Shown piece by piece: positions 1 to 9,064 of a stretch of 64,000 nucleotides of DNA. Both the position numbers and the translations under genes were made by a program. The stretch is from Streptococcus mitis NCTC 12261 (GTDB taxonomy: Bacteria; Bacillota; Bacilli; Lactobacillales; Streptococcaceae). The first letter of the stretch is position 1. The number at the start of each line of letters is the position of its first letter. The DNA lies in NCBI RefSeq assembly GCF_000148585.2, contig NZ_CP028414.1:1169501-1233500 (forward strand). Reading direction: 5' to 3'. The notes beneath the pieces were generated by a model that did not search any database, was not told the DNA's origin, and saw only the letters and a list, made by a program, of their open reading frames with translations.

Positions 1-583
1 CCAAAATCATGGTTTGACCTGACTTAGCAGCATCTGCAATAGACTTTTCTACTTCGCCGACCAATTCTGGATCAAGGGCTGAAGTTGGTTCGTCTAAGAG
101 CAAGACATCTGGTTTCATCGCAAGTGCACGCGCTAGGGCAACCCGTTGCTTCTGTCCACCTGATAAATGGCGAGGATAATGGTTTTCACGGTCTGAAAGC
201 CCAACCTTAGCCAACTCTTCCTTGGCAATCTTGGTTGCTTCTTGGTCGGATAATTTCTTGACAACAACCAAGCCTTCTTTCACATTATCAAGTGCTGTTC
301 GGCGTTCAAACAAATTAAACTGTTGGAAAACCATAGACAACTTACGGCGTAGGGCAAGGATTTCTTCTTGAGTGATTTTAGAAAAATCAACTGAGAAATC
401 ATCAATCTGAATAGAGCCACTGTCAGGTGTTTCAAGATAATTGAGACTACGAAGGAAGGTTGATTTTCCAGCTCCTGAAGAACCAATCAAGGCTACAACT
501 TCCCCTTTTTGAATATCCAAGTTCAGATGATCCAAGACAGTCTGTCCTGAAAAGGATTTGCTTAAATTCGAAATCTTAATCAT
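1..583 (-). CDS. Amino-acid ABC transporter ATP-binding protein (3' end off the window)
   Basis: This is the ATPase that powers a polar amino-acid importer at the inner face of the membrane. The visible 194 codons contain a Walker A motif (GSSGAGKST, about residues 35-43), the signature LSGGQKQR, and a Walker B followed by DEPTSALD, in the order of the GlnQ/HisP family. The rest of the C-terminus lies beyond base 1. Its ATG overlaps the stop of the upstream permease (TAATG), so the two are translationally coupled. The substrate cannot be read from the sequence, and no binding protein is in view. Confidence 0.93.
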   Translation of the reverse strand, partial: MIKISNLSKSFSGQTVLDHLNLDIQKGEVVALIGSSGAGKSTFLRSLNYLETPDSGSIQIDDFSVDFSKITQEEILALRRKLSMVFQQFNLFERRTALDNVKEGLVVVKKLSDQEATKIAKEELAKVGLSDRENHYPRHLSGGQKQRVALARALAMKPDVLLLDEPTSALDPELVGEVEKSIADAAKSGQTMIL

Positions 584-1383
584 TAACGAAGGTCTCCTTT
601 CACATCTGTTTGCACTGTATCGGGTGCAGAAATAGCCATTTTTCTCTCGATGAAACGACCAAGGCTTTCAATTCCGATATTGACTACCCAATAAACAAGG
701 GCAACGGAGATAAAGCGTTCAAAGTAGCGGTAATCAGCTCCACCCAAAATCTGAGCTTGGGCAAAGACTTCCACAACACCCGCACTAAAGGCTAGAGAAG
801 TTCCTTTGGTCAAGCCGATTAGGGAATTGATTAAGGTTGGAGTCGCCACAACGGCCGCATTTGGAATAATCACGCGACGATAAACTTGCGCTCGGGTCAT
901 CCCCAGACTGCGTGCCGCCTCAATCTCACCAGGATTGACTGAGAGAATGGCTGCACGAATGGTTTCACTAGCATAAGCTGCTTCATTAAAGGCAAAGGCG
1001 ACAATTGCAAAAGCAGCGGCTGGAATCGCATTGATATTGAAACCAGTTCCCCATTGCTGATTGAGAGCTTTCAAAGCCAAAGGAATTCCGTAGTAGGTCA
1101 ACATGAGTTGCACCAAAATCGGTGTCCCTTTTAAGAAGCTAACAAAGAAGGCCTGCAAGGGGTATAAAATTTTGACACGATTGATCTTCACAATGGCAAA
1201 AAGAAGCGCCAAAACCAAGCCAAAAAGAGCACCACCAATGGTCAACATAATCGTTATTGGAAGTTGTTGGACAATTCTCGGGATTCCATCAAAGACCGAA
1301 CGCAAGCTAAAAAGCTTGCCATCCGGAATCAATTGCATCAAGTTTTGGTACCAATCTGATGCTAAAATCGTTGTAACATTCAT
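583..1383 (-). CDS. Amino-acid ABC transporter permease
   Basis: This is the membrane subunit of the importer whose ATPase follows it. The 266-residue protein has several hydrophobic segments and the HisM/GlnP-type loop around EAARSLGMTRAQVYRRVIIP (about residues 165-185), which contacts the ATPase. Length is normal for the family. It is the first gene of the operon; the ATPase start overlaps its stop by one base. An unusual feature is the hydrophilic start MNVTTILASDWYQ before the first membrane span. The substrate is unknown. Confidence 0.9.
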   Translation of the reverse strand: MNVTTILASDWYQNLMQLIPDGKLFSLRSVFDGIPRIVQQLPITIMLTIGGALFGLVLALLFAIVKINRVKILYPLQAFFVSFLKGTPILVQLMLTYYGIPLALKALNQQWGTGFNINAIPAAAFAIVAFAFNEAAYASETIRAAILSVNPGEIEAARSLGMTRAQVYRRVIIPNAAVVATPTLINSLIGLTKGTSLAFSAGVVEVFAQAQILGGADYRYFERFISVALVYWVVNIGIESLGRFIERKMAISAPDTVQTDVKGDLR

Positions 1384-1410
1384 AAAAACATCCTCTCCTG
1401 ATAATGATTC

Positions 1411-1419
1411 ATTCTACCA
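1411..1419 (-). promoter_or_regulatory. Possible extended -10 promoter of the ABC transporter operon
   Basis: On the minus strand the sequence TGGTAGAAT (an extended -10, TGnTAnAAT) lies about 30 bases upstream of the permease ATG. No good -35 stands at 17 bases. This is a pattern match only. Confidence 0.35.
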
Positions 1420-1511
1420 TACTTTTGCCGTCAATGAAATTATTTGCTACGGTCAGGTACAGACTTTGTCTACCTACTAGTTTATCATACTTTGAAACAG
1501 GGAGGTTATAT

Positions 1512-1538
1512 ATTTTATCTATCAAAGAGATAGATAAA
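1512..1538. terminator. Hairpin between the Spx-like gene and the ABC operon
   Basis: The arms TTTTATCTATC and GATAGATAAAA flank a short loop just after the stop of the Spx-like gene. It has A/T-rich tails on both sides and could end transcription of that gene. The stem is AT-rich, so it would be weak. Confidence 0.45.
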
Positions 1539-1540
1539 AA

Positions 1541-1897
1541 CTATTTCAATCCCAATTCTTCATAAGCTTTTCGATAACCGATTTGCTTAACAGTTCCATT
1601 TTCTACTAAAATGGGGCGTTTTAACAACATACCGTCGCTTGCTAGCAACTCAGCTGCTTCTTGGTTTGACAGACTTCCTACCTTATCTTTCAGCCCCAAT
1701 TCACGGTATTTGATCCCACTGGTGTTGAAAAATTGCTTCAACTCAAAACCCGAGGTTTCTAGCCAGTTTAAAATGACTTCTTGGCTAGGTGTTTCTTCAA
1801 CGATATGGATGGCTTTATAGTCCACACCGAGTTGGTTTAATTCTTGTTTTGCTTTTTTACAAGTTGAACATTTTGGATATTCGATAAATTCTAACAT
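1541..1897 (-). CDS. Spx/ArsC-family thioredoxin-fold protein
   Basis: This is a small protein of the Spx/ArsC/YffB superfamily. A CxxC motif (CSTC) sits at residues 10-13 of the chosen start, followed by the ArsC-like body with RPILVENG near residue 93, the conserved cis-proline region. True Spx proteins bind the RNA polymerase alpha subunit during thiol stress. Whether this paralogue does so, or acts as a reductase, cannot be told. I chose the ATG at 1897 because AGAAAG lies at proper spacing; a GTG at 1906 would add three residues. It follows ogt by 12 bases and probably shares its transcript. Confidence 0.85.
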   Translation of the reverse strand: MLEFIEYPKCSTCKKAKQELNQLGVDYKAIHIVEETPSQEVILNWLETSGFELKQFFNTSGIKYRELGLKDKVGSLSNQEAAELLASDGMLLKRPILVENGTVKQIGYRKAYEELGLK

Positions 1898-1909
1898 GTC
1901 TTTCACTTT

Positions 1910-2419
1910 CTATTTTATATCTTTAAAATCTGCGCCTTCATGCTCCAAGAGCCAAGCTTTCTTTTCCACTCCTGCAGCATAACCTGTCAGACGCTTGCCA
2001 GCTCCCAGCACCCGATGACAAGGTACTAGGATAGACCACGGATTGCGTCCTATCGCTCCACCAATTGCTTGAGCAGAAGCCACTTGTAGCTCTTGGGCTA
2101 TTTGTCCATAGGTCACTGTCTGACCATAAGGAATTCCCTGTAGATAGGACCAAACTCGCTTTTCAAAATCCGTTCCGATTGGAGCCAAGGGCAAGTCGGA
2201 TAAATCCTGAGACTTGCCTTTAAAGTAATCATCTAAGCAAGCAATAACTGGATCTAAAATTGGATGACTAACAACTGCTTCTATCGTCTCATCTCCTAGT
2301 CCTCTCTCAAAATGCTTCTGCTCCTGCACCCAAATGCCATACAGATATTGCTCGTCGGCAACCAAAGACAAGGTTCCTATTGGCGAAAAGTAGAGCATTT
2401 TTACGTACATCTTTTGCAT
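1910..2419 (-). CDS. ogt: Methylated-DNA--protein-cysteine methyltransferase
   Basis: This suicide enzyme moves the alkyl group from O6-alkylguanine in DNA to its own cysteine. The active-site motif PCHRVLG is present, followed by the GAGKRLTGYAAG segment typical of Ogt/AdaB. The helix-turn-helix region with YGQIAQ precedes it. The length of 169 residues is normal. The start codon overlaps the stop of the upstream acetyltransferase gene (TAATG). A later ATG (MYVK, 9 bases in) is also possible. Confidence 0.93.
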   Translation of the reverse strand: MQKMYVKMLYFSPIGTLSLVADEQYLYGIWVQEQKHFERGLGDETIEAVVSHPILDPVIACLDDYFKGKSQDLSDLPLAPIGTDFEKRVWSYLQGIPYGQTVTYGQIAQELQVASAQAIGGAIGRNPWSILVPCHRVLGAGKRLTGYAAGVEKKAWLLEHEGADFKDIK

Positions 2420-2913
2420 TATTTCTTTAATTTTTGATAGGCCAAGCGTTCGCCATCAACAGGCACTTTACCAACCTGTTTAAAACCAAGTTTTTCAAAA
2501 ATATGCTGCATGACCTTGTTTGCAACATGCGTATCTGAGCGAAAATCTAGATAGTCAAAACCTTCAATCAAGCCCTCTAAGAAGGTTTGAGCAACGCCCT
2601 GTCCCTGTACATCTGCTGCCACAGCAATACGGTGAAAGACTAGGTACTCTGACTCCCCAGCTTGCCAGTTTCCTTCATAAATGGCTTCATAGGCTGCCTC
2701 TGGACTCTTGGTCACAGCTGCATAAGCTAGTAATTCTCCCTCTTCCAAGGCTACATAGGCTTGACCTGAGATAATATCCTCAATAATAATATCAGCATTT
2801 GGATAACCATTTTGCCACTGGTCACTACCAGCATCTGCTAAACATTTTTTAGCATCCTCCATCACCTGCATGATGGTATCTACTTCATTTGGAAAAGCTA
2901 AACGAATTTCCAT
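2419..2913 (-). CDS. GNAT-family N-acetyltransferase
   Basis: This is a 164-residue acetyltransferase of the GNAT fold. The acetyl-CoA binding loop appears as VAADVQGQGVAQTFLEGL (about residues 98-115), with the typical C-terminal strand ending in a short GFKQVG segment. The substrate is unknown. It is the first gene of a three-gene run (GNAT, ogt, Spx-like) whose promoter should lie in the 134 bases separating it from the divergent DUF1836 gene. Confidence 0.88.
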   Translation of the reverse strand: MEIRLAFPNEVDTIMQVMEDAKKCLADAGSDQWQNGYPNADIIIEDIISGQAYVALEEGELLAYAAVTKSPEAAYEAIYEGNWQAGESEYLVFHRIAVAADVQGQGVAQTFLEGLIEGFDYLDFRSDTHVANKVMQHIFEKLGFKQVGKVPVDGERLAYQKLKK

Positions 2914-2984
2914 CTTTTCTCCTCATTTCTGACTAGTTTCTCCCATCATAGCATAATTTAAGTCTTTCTACAAGCAGTTAAAAC

Positions 2985-3013
2985 TTGACTTTCTATTTCT
3001 ATTATTTTATAAT
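2985..3013 (+). promoter_or_regulatory. Sigma-A promoter of the DUF1836/hemolysin III operon
   Basis: TTGACT and TATAAT are separated by exactly 17 bases. The -10 ends 34 bases before the chosen ATG, which has AAGGAG at good spacing. Confidence 0.8.
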
Positions 3014-3047
3014 CTAGTTATTAAAACTAGATAAAAAGGAGTTGAAA

Positions 3048-3494
3048 ATGAAAACTACCTTTTCCTACCCAAAATGGGCAGAAATCCCAAATATTGACCT
3101 CTATCTGGACCAGGTTTTGCTCTATGTCAATCAGGTCTGCTCCCCTATCTCTCCTGATAAAGACAAGGGCCTGACAGCATCCATGGTCAACAATTATGTG
3201 AAACATGGTTACCTAACAAAGCCTGACAAGAAAAAATACCAACGCCAACAGATTGCCCGTCTGATTGCTATCACAACCCTCAAGTCGGTATTCTCTATTC
3301 AAGAAATAGCTCAGACACTTAATACTCTCCAAACTCAAGCAAGTTCAGACCAACTCTACGATGCTTTTGTGGACTACATGAACCAAGGAATTGACCCAGC
3401 TAACCCCATTATCCAAACCAGCTGCCAAACCGTTAAACTCTATCATCAAACCCTAGCCTTAATCGATCATACTCAAGAGGAGGTAATCCAATGA
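3048..3494 (+). CDS. DUF1836-family protein
   Basis: This 148-residue protein has the N-terminal helix-turn-helix-like layout of DUF1836: a 'LTASMVNNYVKHGYLTKPDK' segment near residues 42-61 that resembles a DNA-binding domain selecting operator DNA, followed by a helical tail. Function is unproven; regulation is a reasonable guess. I start at the ATG at 3048 rather than an upstream TTG because AGGAG lies seven bases before the ATG. Its stop overlaps the start of the hemolysin III gene (ATGA). Confidence 0.8.
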   Translation: MKTTFSYPKWAEIPNIDLYLDQVLLYVNQVCSPISPDKDKGLTASMVNNYVKHGYLTKPDKKKYQRQQIARLIAITTLKSVFSIQEIAQTLNTLQTQASSDQLYDAFVDYMNQGIDPANPIIQTSCQTVKLYHQTLALIDHTQEEVIQ

Positions 3495-4138
3495 ACACTA
3501 GTCTTAAACTCAGCAAACAACTCAGTTTCGGAGAAGAGATTGCTAATAGTGTGACCCATGCCGTAGGTGCAGTCATCATGCTCATCTTACTGCCTATTTC
3601 ATCAACCTATAGTTATGAGACACACGGATTTTTATCCTCTATCGGCGTTTCCATTTTCGTTATTAGTCTCTTTCTCATGTTCCTATCATCCACCATTTAT
3701 CACTCTATGGCCTATGGTTCGACCCACAAATATGTCTTGCGAATCATTGACCATTCTATGATTTATGTTGCTATTGCTGGCTCTTATACACCTGTCGTAC
3801 TGACTTTGATGAATAACTGGTTTGGCTATCTGATTATTGCTATCCAGTGGGGAACGACCATCTTTGGTATTCTCTATAAAATCTTTGCTAAAAAAGTCAA
3901 TGAGAAATTTAGCCTTGCACTTTACCTGATTATGGGCTGGTTGGTTCTAGCTATCATTCCTGCCATTATCAGTCAAACGACACCAATTTTCTGGAGTCTC
4001 ATGGTAACTGGCGGACTATGTTATACAGTTGGAGCTGGATTTTACGCCAAGAAGAAACCTTATTTCCACATGATTTGGCATCTTTTTATCCTAGTTGCGT
4101 CTGCCCTCCAATACATTGCCATTGTTTATTACATGTAA
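3491..4138 (+). CDS. Hemolysin III family membrane protein (PAQR/YqfA type)
   Basis: This 215-residue protein has about seven hydrophobic segments. The metal-binding pattern of the progestin/adipoQ-receptor-like hlyIII family is visible: SSTIYHSM near residue 66, DHSMIYVAIAGSYTP near residues 87-101, and the C-terminal HMIWHLFIL. The histidines are the expected zinc ligands. Family members were named for hemolysis by a Bacillus protein, but the physiological role is unclear. It is coupled to the upstream DUF1836 gene by a four-base overlap and ends at a bidirectional terminator. Confidence 0.88.
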   Translation: MNTSLKLSKQLSFGEEIANSVTHAVGAVIMLILLPISSTYSYETHGFLSSIGVSIFVISLFLMFLSSTIYHSMAYGSTHKYVLRIIDHSMIYVAIAGSYTPVVLTLMNNWFGYLIIAIQWGTTIFGILYKIFAKKVNEKFSLALYLIMGWLVLAIIPAIISQTTPIFWSLMVTGGLCYTVGAGFYAKKKPYFHMIWHLFILVASALQYIAIVYYM

Positions 4139-4169
4139 AAAAGTTGAGAAATTCAATCTCAACTTTTTT
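4137..4169. terminator. Bidirectional terminator between hlyIII gene and pdxT
   Basis: The arms AAAAAAGTTGAG and CTCAACTTTTTT pair perfectly around a nine-base loop. The T-run on each strand serves both converging genes, and the hairpin overlaps the stop codons of both. Confidence 0.85.
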
Positions 4170-4740
4170 CTTTACACATATTGATAAAGTACTGGTGCAA
4201 GCGCACATCATCAGTCAATTCTGGATGAAAAGAAGTTACAAACATATTTTTTTCTTGGGCTGCAACGATTTGATTATCAACTGTTGCTAGAATTTCTACA
4301 CCCTCTCCAACACTAGTGATAATTGGACCACGAATAAAGGTCATTGGAATCTGACCGACTCCCTTACATTCTGCTTCCGTATAGAAACTTCCTAGTTGGC
4401 GCCCATAGGCATTGCGCTCGACCACCATATCCATAGTTCCTAGATGACTCTCTTCCTGAGAAGTAATTTCTTTAGCCAGCAAAATCAAGCCTGCACAGGT
4501 TCCAAAGGCTGGTAAACCAGATAGAATGGCTTCTCGAATGGGAATCAGCATGTCCTGCTCACGTAAGAGCTTGCCCATGGTTGTAGATTCCCCACCAGGT
4601 AATATCAAACCCGACAAATCACTCTGATGTTTCTGAAAATCTTCTAAATTTCTGATTTCAACACTCTCGACACCTAATCGATCTAGCACTTTTGCATGTT
4701 CTGCAAAGGCCCCTTGCAAGGCCAATATTCCGATTTTCAT
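4159..4740 (-). CDS. pdxT: Pyridoxal 5'-phosphate synthase glutaminase subunit
   Basis: PdxT releases ammonia from glutamine and passes it to PdxS for PLP synthesis from ribose 5-phosphate and glyceraldehyde 3-phosphate. The triad is visible: the nucleophile cysteine in [11 protein letters not shown] and the His-Glu pair in [17 protein letters not shown] is the oxyanion-side loop. The 193 residues match the family. It begins directly after the pdxS stop with no gap. Confidence 0.97.
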   Translation of the reverse strand: MKIGILALQGAFAEHAKVLDRLGVESVEIRNLEDFQKHQSDLSGLILPGGESTTMGKLLREQDMLIPIREAILSGLPAFGTCAGLILLAKEITSQEESHLGTMDMVVERNAYGRQLGSFYTEAECKGVGQIPMTFIRGPIITSVGEGVEILATVDNQIVAAQEKNMFVTSFHPELTDDVRLHQYFINMCKEKS

Positions 4741-5616
4741 CTATTTTCCTCGCTCTGCCATGAGAATTTGAATTTCATTTTCATTAATACCAACCATGGC
4801 TTCGCCTAGATCTTCAGAGATTTGAGCTAGGATTTGAGGATTACGGAAGTTAGTTACCGCTTTGACAATGGCACTCGCTCGTTTAACAGGATCTCCTGAC
4901 TTGAAAATACCTGAACCGACAAAGACACCCTCTGCCCCTAATTGCATCATCAACGCAGCATCTGCTGGCGTTGCAACGCCTCCAGCCGCAAAGTTTACAA
5001 CTGGCAATTTTCCATGTTCATGGACGTATTGAACCAATTCTACAGGTACCTGCAAGTCCTTAGCAGCAACATAAAGTTCGTCCTCTCGTAAGTTTTGAAT
5101 ACGGCGAATTTCCTGATTCATCATACGCATATGACGAACAGCTTGGACGATATCCCCCGTACCCGGTTCTCCTTTGGTACGAATCATAGAAGCACCTTCA
5201 GCGATACGACGCAAGGCTTCCCCCAAATCCTTAGCCCCACAGACAAAAGGAACTTGGAATTCTTTTTTGTCCACATGGAAACGGTCGTCTGCTGGAGATA
5301 AAACTTCACTCTCATCGATATAGTCAATCTCAATAGCCTCTAAAATCTGAGCTTCAACAAAATGCCCGATTCTGACCTTGGCCATTACTGGAATACTAAC
5401 CGCTTCTTGGATTTCCTTAATCATCTTTGGATCACTCATACGGGAAACACCACCAGCTGCACGGATATCAGCTGGAATCCGCTCCAAGGCCATAACAGCA
5501 GCCGCACCAGCAGCTTCTGCAATGCGGGCCTGTTCAGGATTCTGAACGTCCATGATAACCCCACCTTTGAGCATCTGTGCCAAGTTTTTATTTAGTTCAT
5601 AACGATTTTCAGTCAT
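4741..5616 (-). CDS. pdxS: Pyridoxal 5'-phosphate synthase synthase subunit
   Basis: PdxS is the (beta-alpha)8 barrel that forms PLP from two sugar phosphates and ammonia; it assembles as a dodecamer with PdxT. The conserved [16 protein letters not shown] segment (about residues 79-94) carries the first catalytic lysine, and [16 protein letters not shown] the phosphate loop. The length of 291 residues is normal. It is first in a two-gene operon with its own sigma-A promoter. Confidence 0.97.
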   Translation of the reverse strand: MTENRYELNKNLAQMLKGGVIMDVQNPEQARIAEAAGAAAVMALERIPADIRAAGGVSRMSDPKMIKEIQEAVSIPVMAKVRIGHFVEAQILEAIEIDYIDESEVLSPADDRFHVDKKEFQVPFVCGAKDLGEALRRIAEGASMIRTKGEPGTGDIVQAVRHMRMMNQEIRRIQNLREDELYVAAKDLQVPVELVQYVHEHGKLPVVNFAAGGVATPADAALMMQLGAEGVFVGSGIFKSGDPVKRASAIVKAVTNFRNPQILAQISEDLGEAMVGINENEIQILMAERGK

Positions 5617-5656
5617 TTATTTTATCCTCATTATTTATATTGGTAGCTACCATTTC

Positions 5657-5685
5657 ATTTTAAGTTAGATTAAAATGAAGTACAA
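5657..5685 (-). promoter_or_regulatory. Sigma-A promoter of pdxST
   Basis: On the minus strand TTGTAC and TAAAAT stand 17 bases apart, about 40 bases before the pdxS ATG. Confidence 0.65.
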
Positions 5686-5721
5686 GATAAAAAAAACGTA
5701 ATTGTGTGGGTACAGATTGGC

Positions 5722-5760
5722 TAAAAAAACTATCTGACCTTAGCTTAAGGCCAGATAGTT
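5722..5760 (-). terminator. Terminator of nox
   Basis: A strong near-perfect stem (AACTATCTGG...CAGATAGTT, read on the minus strand) follows the nox stop and ends in six Ts. Confidence 0.85.
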
Positions 5761-5769
5761 CATCAAATT

Positions 5770-7149
5770 TTATTTTTCAGCTGTAAGGGCAGCCATTGTG
5801 ATGTAGTTATATGGTTTGTTGAAGTGTGGCAAGAAGAATAGGTCTGTCAATGCCAATTTATCAATTGTCACATGTTCTTGGATAGCAAGTGAGAACATGT
5901 GGATTCCCATGCTGATTGCAGAATCGCGTGAAACCATTTGTGCACCAAGAATTTCACGGCTATCTTTGTCAAAGACAATCTTGATGGCTACTTCATGGTT
6001 ATCATGTTTCATGAATTCTGGTTTTTGAAGATCGTTAAAGCCTGTTTCAGTTGCATTGTAACCAGCAGCTTTAGCTTTTTCAAGAGTCAAACCAGTTGAA
6101 ACCATGTGAAGACCGTAGATTGAGATACCGTTTGATCCTTGAACACCGATTCCTTCCAATTCATGTCCACATGCGTTATATGCACCAACGATACCAGTAC
6201 GAACAGCGTTTGAAGCAAGCGCAATGTAGCTAGTGTCTTTACGAGCGTTGTCATAAACAGTCGCACAGTCACCTACTGCGTAAACGCCTGGGATAGATGT
6301 TTCTTGTTTTTTGTCTACAAGGAAGGCACCGTTACGGAATAGTTCAATTTTTCCATCAGCAAGGGCTGTGTTTGGACGGAAACCAACTGCAAGGATAACC
6401 ATATCCACATCAAAAGTTTCTTTATCAGTAATCAAGCGTTCAACTTTACCGTCACCCTCGATTGCTTTAACAGTTTGACCAAGCGCCAAGCGGATGTTGT
6501 GGTCTTCCAAGTTCTTCGCCATCATTTGTGTGAAGTCTTTGTCATAGTAACCGTTCAAAACAGTATCAACGATATCAACAAGGACAACTTCTTTTCCAAG
6601 ACGTTCAAAGGCTTCAGCAAGTTCAACACCGATATAACCACCACCAACAACGGCGATTCGGTCAAGGTGTTGACTCTTATCAGACAATTTGTGAATCACT
6701 TCTTCAGCGTTTTGGTACAATTTCACAAATTGTACGTTTTCAAGAGTTGCTTTAAATTCACGGTTTCCTTTAACAATTTCAACACCTTCGATTGGTGGCA
6801 AGATTGGTGTAGAACCTGTAGCGAAAATCAATTTTTCATATGATTCTTTGTGCTCTTTTCCTTCAACTTCCGCTGTAACTACTTTGTTATCATAGTCTAT
6901 TGAAAGAACTGGTGAATTCATGTATACCTTAGCACCTTTAGCTTCCAATTTTTCTTTATCAGAATAGAACAAGCCTTCAGCACCGTCAATTTGTTCACCA
7001 ATCCAGAGGGCCATTCCACATCCTAGGAAAGAAATGTTAGAGTTTTGGTCAAATACAACGATTTCGTTCTCATTTCCAAAGTTATCCAACATAGTGTTAA
7101 TACATGCTGTACCAGCGTGGTTAGCACCAACTACAACGATTTTACTCAT
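5770..7149 (-). CDS. nox: NADH oxidase, water-forming (CoA-disulfide reductase family)
   Basis: Nox oxidises NADH while reducing oxygen to water, removing oxygen and regenerating NAD+ in the cytosol. The FAD-binding start [11 protein letters not shown], the redox-active cysteine 44 in FLGCGM, the NAD-binding motif [15 protein letters not shown] (about residues 167-181) and the second FAD motif GVYAVGDCA are all present, and the 459-residue length is that of streptococcal Nox. It is monocistronic, with a terminator downstream and a cre-like box over its promoter. CoA-disulfide reductases share the fold and the single cysteine, but the neighbourhood and length favour Nox. Confidence 0.95.
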   Translation of the reverse strand: MSKIVVVGANHAGTACINTMLDNFGNENEIVVFDQNSNISFLGCGMALWIGEQIDGAEGLFYSDKEKLEAKGAKVYMNSPVLSIDYDNKVVTAEVEGKEHKESYEKLIFATGSTPILPPIEGVEIVKGNREFKATLENVQFVKLYQNAEEVIHKLSDKSQHLDRIAVVGGGYIGVELAEAFERLGKEVVLVDIVDTVLNGYYDKDFTQMMAKNLEDHNIRLALGQTVKAIEGDGKVERLITDKETFDVDMVILAVGFRPNTALADGKIELFRNGAFLVDKKQETSIPGVYAVGDCATVYDNARKDTSYIALASNAVRTGIVGAYNACGHELEGIGVQGSNGISIYGLHMVSTGLTLEKAKAAGYNATETGFNDLQKPEFMKHDNHEVAIKIVFDKDSREILGAQMVSRDSAISMGIHMFSLAIQEHVTIDKLALTDLFFLPHFNKPYNYITMAALTAEK

Positions 7150-7187
7150 AGAAAAATTCCTACCTTCAATTTTAAATTTACCCCTCT

Positions 7188-7216
7188 AGTATAACATTTA
7201 CTGTTAGCGTTTACAA
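7188..7216 (-). promoter_or_regulatory. Promoter of nox
   Basis: On the minus strand an extended -10 (TGTTATACT) stands 17 bases from TTGTAA. It lies 38 bases upstream of the nox ATG, with the cre-like box covering the spacer and -35. Confidence 0.65.
7202..7215. promoter_or_regulatory. cre-like CcpA box over the nox promoter
   Basis: TGTTAGCGTTTACA matches the catabolite-responsive consensus TGWAARCGYTWWCW with one mismatch. Its position over the -35 and spacer would favour repression by CcpA. Confidence 0.55.
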
Positions 7217-7338
7217 GAGTTTTGCTAATTTTCCCGTTTTTTTTGTAAAAAAATGTAAATAATCTGTATTTTATCAGTCTTTCTTACAATTACTCTTTAT
7301 TTTCTGAGCATATTTCTTGACAAGTTTACAAATTTTAT

Positions 7339-7367
7339 TTGTGAAAACGCTGACTTTATGGTATGCT
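7339..7367 (+). promoter_or_regulatory. Possible promoter of the apbE operon
   Basis: TTGTGA and TATGCT are 17 bases apart, with a TG two bases before the -10. It lies about 90 bases before the apbE start. The nox-apbE gap (7150-7457) otherwise holds the nox promoter and AT-rich sequence. Confidence 0.5.
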
Positions 7368-7457
7368 AGTATCATGAAAAGAAAATGTAAGGGGTTAAAC
7401 TTAATATAAATTTACTATATTTCAGTCTTCTTTTCATAAAAGAAAGGAGTTGGTAGC

Positions 7458-8381
7458 TTGCCTCTTAGTTCACATTCCGAACGGCTAATGGGGACTACTA
7501 TCACTATTTCATTAGTAGATGAGCGAGCCGATAGCTTGATCCAGAAATCCTTTGATTTACTCAGAGAGCTTGAATACCGCTTCAATGCCAATAGTCAAGA
7601 ATCTGAGTTGATGGAAATCAATTATCAAGCTGGAATAGCTCCAGTCAAAGTTCATCCTGATTTGTTTGAATTGATTTCACTTGGATTAGAGCATAGCCTA
7701 GCGCCCTCTAGTCATCTCAACATCAGCATTGGTCCCTTGATTCAAACCTGGCGTATCGGTTTTTCAGATGCCAAGGTCGCCCAGCCTCAAGAAATTGAAT
7801 CGGTGCTACCTTTAATCAATCCTCATTATATCGAGTTAGATTCGTCCACTTCCACTGTGTTTTTAAAACAAAAAGGAATGAAGATCGATCTTGGTTGTTT
7901 AGCCAAGGGTTATAGTGCGGATAAAGTTGCCCAATTTCTGAGAGAAGAGGGAGTAACATCTGCCTTAATCAATCTGGGAGGGAATATCCTGACCATTGGA
8001 AAAAATCAGGCAAGAGGGGATCACCCTTGGCAAATTGGGATTCAAGACCCAGCCAATCCTAGGGGAAATCACTTAATGACCATCCCTGTTGTCAATAAAT
8101 CTGTCGTGACTTCAGGCATTTATGAACGTCACCTGACTGTCGATGGAAAAGATTACCATCATATTTTTGACAGCCAAACAGGATATCCTGTTGAAACGGA
8201 ACTAGCTAGTCTAACAATCATCTCTGATAAATCAGTTGATGGTGAAATCTGGACAACTCGTCTATTTGGAGAAAGACCTGCTTCTATCCTCTGGCAAGTC
8301 GAAAGTTTGGAGGGCATCGAAGCTATCCTCATCGATAAGGAAGGTCACCTAAGCTGTTCTTCAGGAATTCCAACTCTATAG
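7458..8381 (+). CDS. apbE: FAD:protein FMN transferase ApbE
   Basis: ApbE attaches FMN through its phosphate to a Ser/Thr in a target protein, using FAD and a divalent metal. The 307-residue protein has the family landmarks: MGTTITISL near the start, IDLGCLAKGYSADKVAQFL (about residues 143-161), INLGGNILTIG, and VVTSGIYERH with HHIFDSQTGYPV near residues 215-250. There is no signal peptide or lipobox, so it should act in the cytosol, unlike many exported ApbE proteins. I use the TTG start because AAAGGAG stands eight bases before it. The two genes downstream include a likely target. Confidence 0.92.
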   Translation: MPLSSHSERLMGTTITISLVDERADSLIQKSFDLLRELEYRFNANSQESELMEINYQAGIAPVKVHPDLFELISLGLEHSLAPSSHLNISIGPLIQTWRIGFSDAKVAQPQEIESVLPLINPHYIELDSSTSTVFLKQKGMKIDLGCLAKGYSADKVAQFLREEGVTSALINLGGNILTIGKNQARGDHPWQIGIQDPANPRGNHLMTIPVVNKSVVTSGIYERHLTVDGKDYHHIFDSQTGYPVETELASLTIISDKSVDGEIWTTRLFGERPASILWQVESLEGIEAILIDKEGHLSCSSGIPTL

Positions 8382-8440
8382 AAATAGATATTTCAATGGA
8401 GTTTTAAAATCGTATTATGTAAAAAGAGAAAGGAAATCTC

Positions 8441-9046
8441 ATGTTAAAACTTATTGCTATTGTTGGAACAAATTCAAAACGTTCTACAAACCGCCAATTG
8501 CTTCAATACATGCAAAAACATTTTGCTGAAAAAGCTGAAATTGAACTTGTTGAAATTAAAGACATTCCTGTCTTCAATAAACCAGCCGACAAGCAAGTAC
8601 CTGTTGAAATTTTAGAAATTGCTGCTAAAATTGAAGAGGCAGATGGCGTTATTATCGGTACTCCTGAGTACGACCACTCTATCCCAGCTGTTTTGATGAG
8701 CGCTCTTGCTTGGTTGTCTTATGGTATTTACCCACTCTTGAACAAACCAATCATGATTACAGGTGCTTCTTACGGTACGCTTGGTTCATCACGTGCTCAA
8801 ATGCAACTTCGCCAAATCTTAAACGCACCAGAAATCAAAGCAAGTGTCCTTCCTGATGAATTCTTGCTTTCACATTCTCTTCAAGCCTTTAATCCAAGTG
8901 GAGATCTAGTAGATCTTGATGTTATTAAAAAACTGGATGCTACTTTTGACGACTTCCGTATCTTTGTAAAAATTACAGAAAAATTGCGCAACGCACAAGC
9001 CTTACTTCGCAAAGATGCTGAAGAATTTGACTGGGAAAATTTGTAA
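8441..9046 (+). CDS. NADPH-dependent FMN reductase family protein
   Basis: This 201-residue flavodoxin-fold protein belongs to the NADPH:FMN reductase/azoreductase family. The phosphate loop region GTNSKRSTNRQLL (about residues 9-21) binds FMN phosphate, and GVIIGTPEYDHSIPAVLMSAL (split around residues 71-91) is the flavin loop. It probably reduces flavin or quinone-like substrates. It lies 18 bases before a longer paralogue and behind apbE, which suggests a shared flavin electron-transfer role. Confidence 0.9.
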   Translation: MLKLIAIVGTNSKRSTNRQLLQYMQKHFAEKAEIELVEIKDIPVFNKPADKQVPVEILEIAAKIEEADGVIIGTPEYDHSIPAVLMSALAWLSYGIYPLLNKPIMITGASYGTLGSSRAQMQLRQILNAPEIKASVLPDEFLLSHSLQAFNPSGDLVDLDVIKKLDATFDDFRIFVKITEKLRNAQALLRKDAEEFDWENL

Positions 9047-9064
9047 GATAGGAGACCAAAAAGA

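Noticed and set aside
610..795. Open frame on the plus strand inside the permease gene
   Set aside because: It is antisense to a well-matched permease and has no family features; the same applies to most plus- or minus-strand frames that overlap recognised genes.
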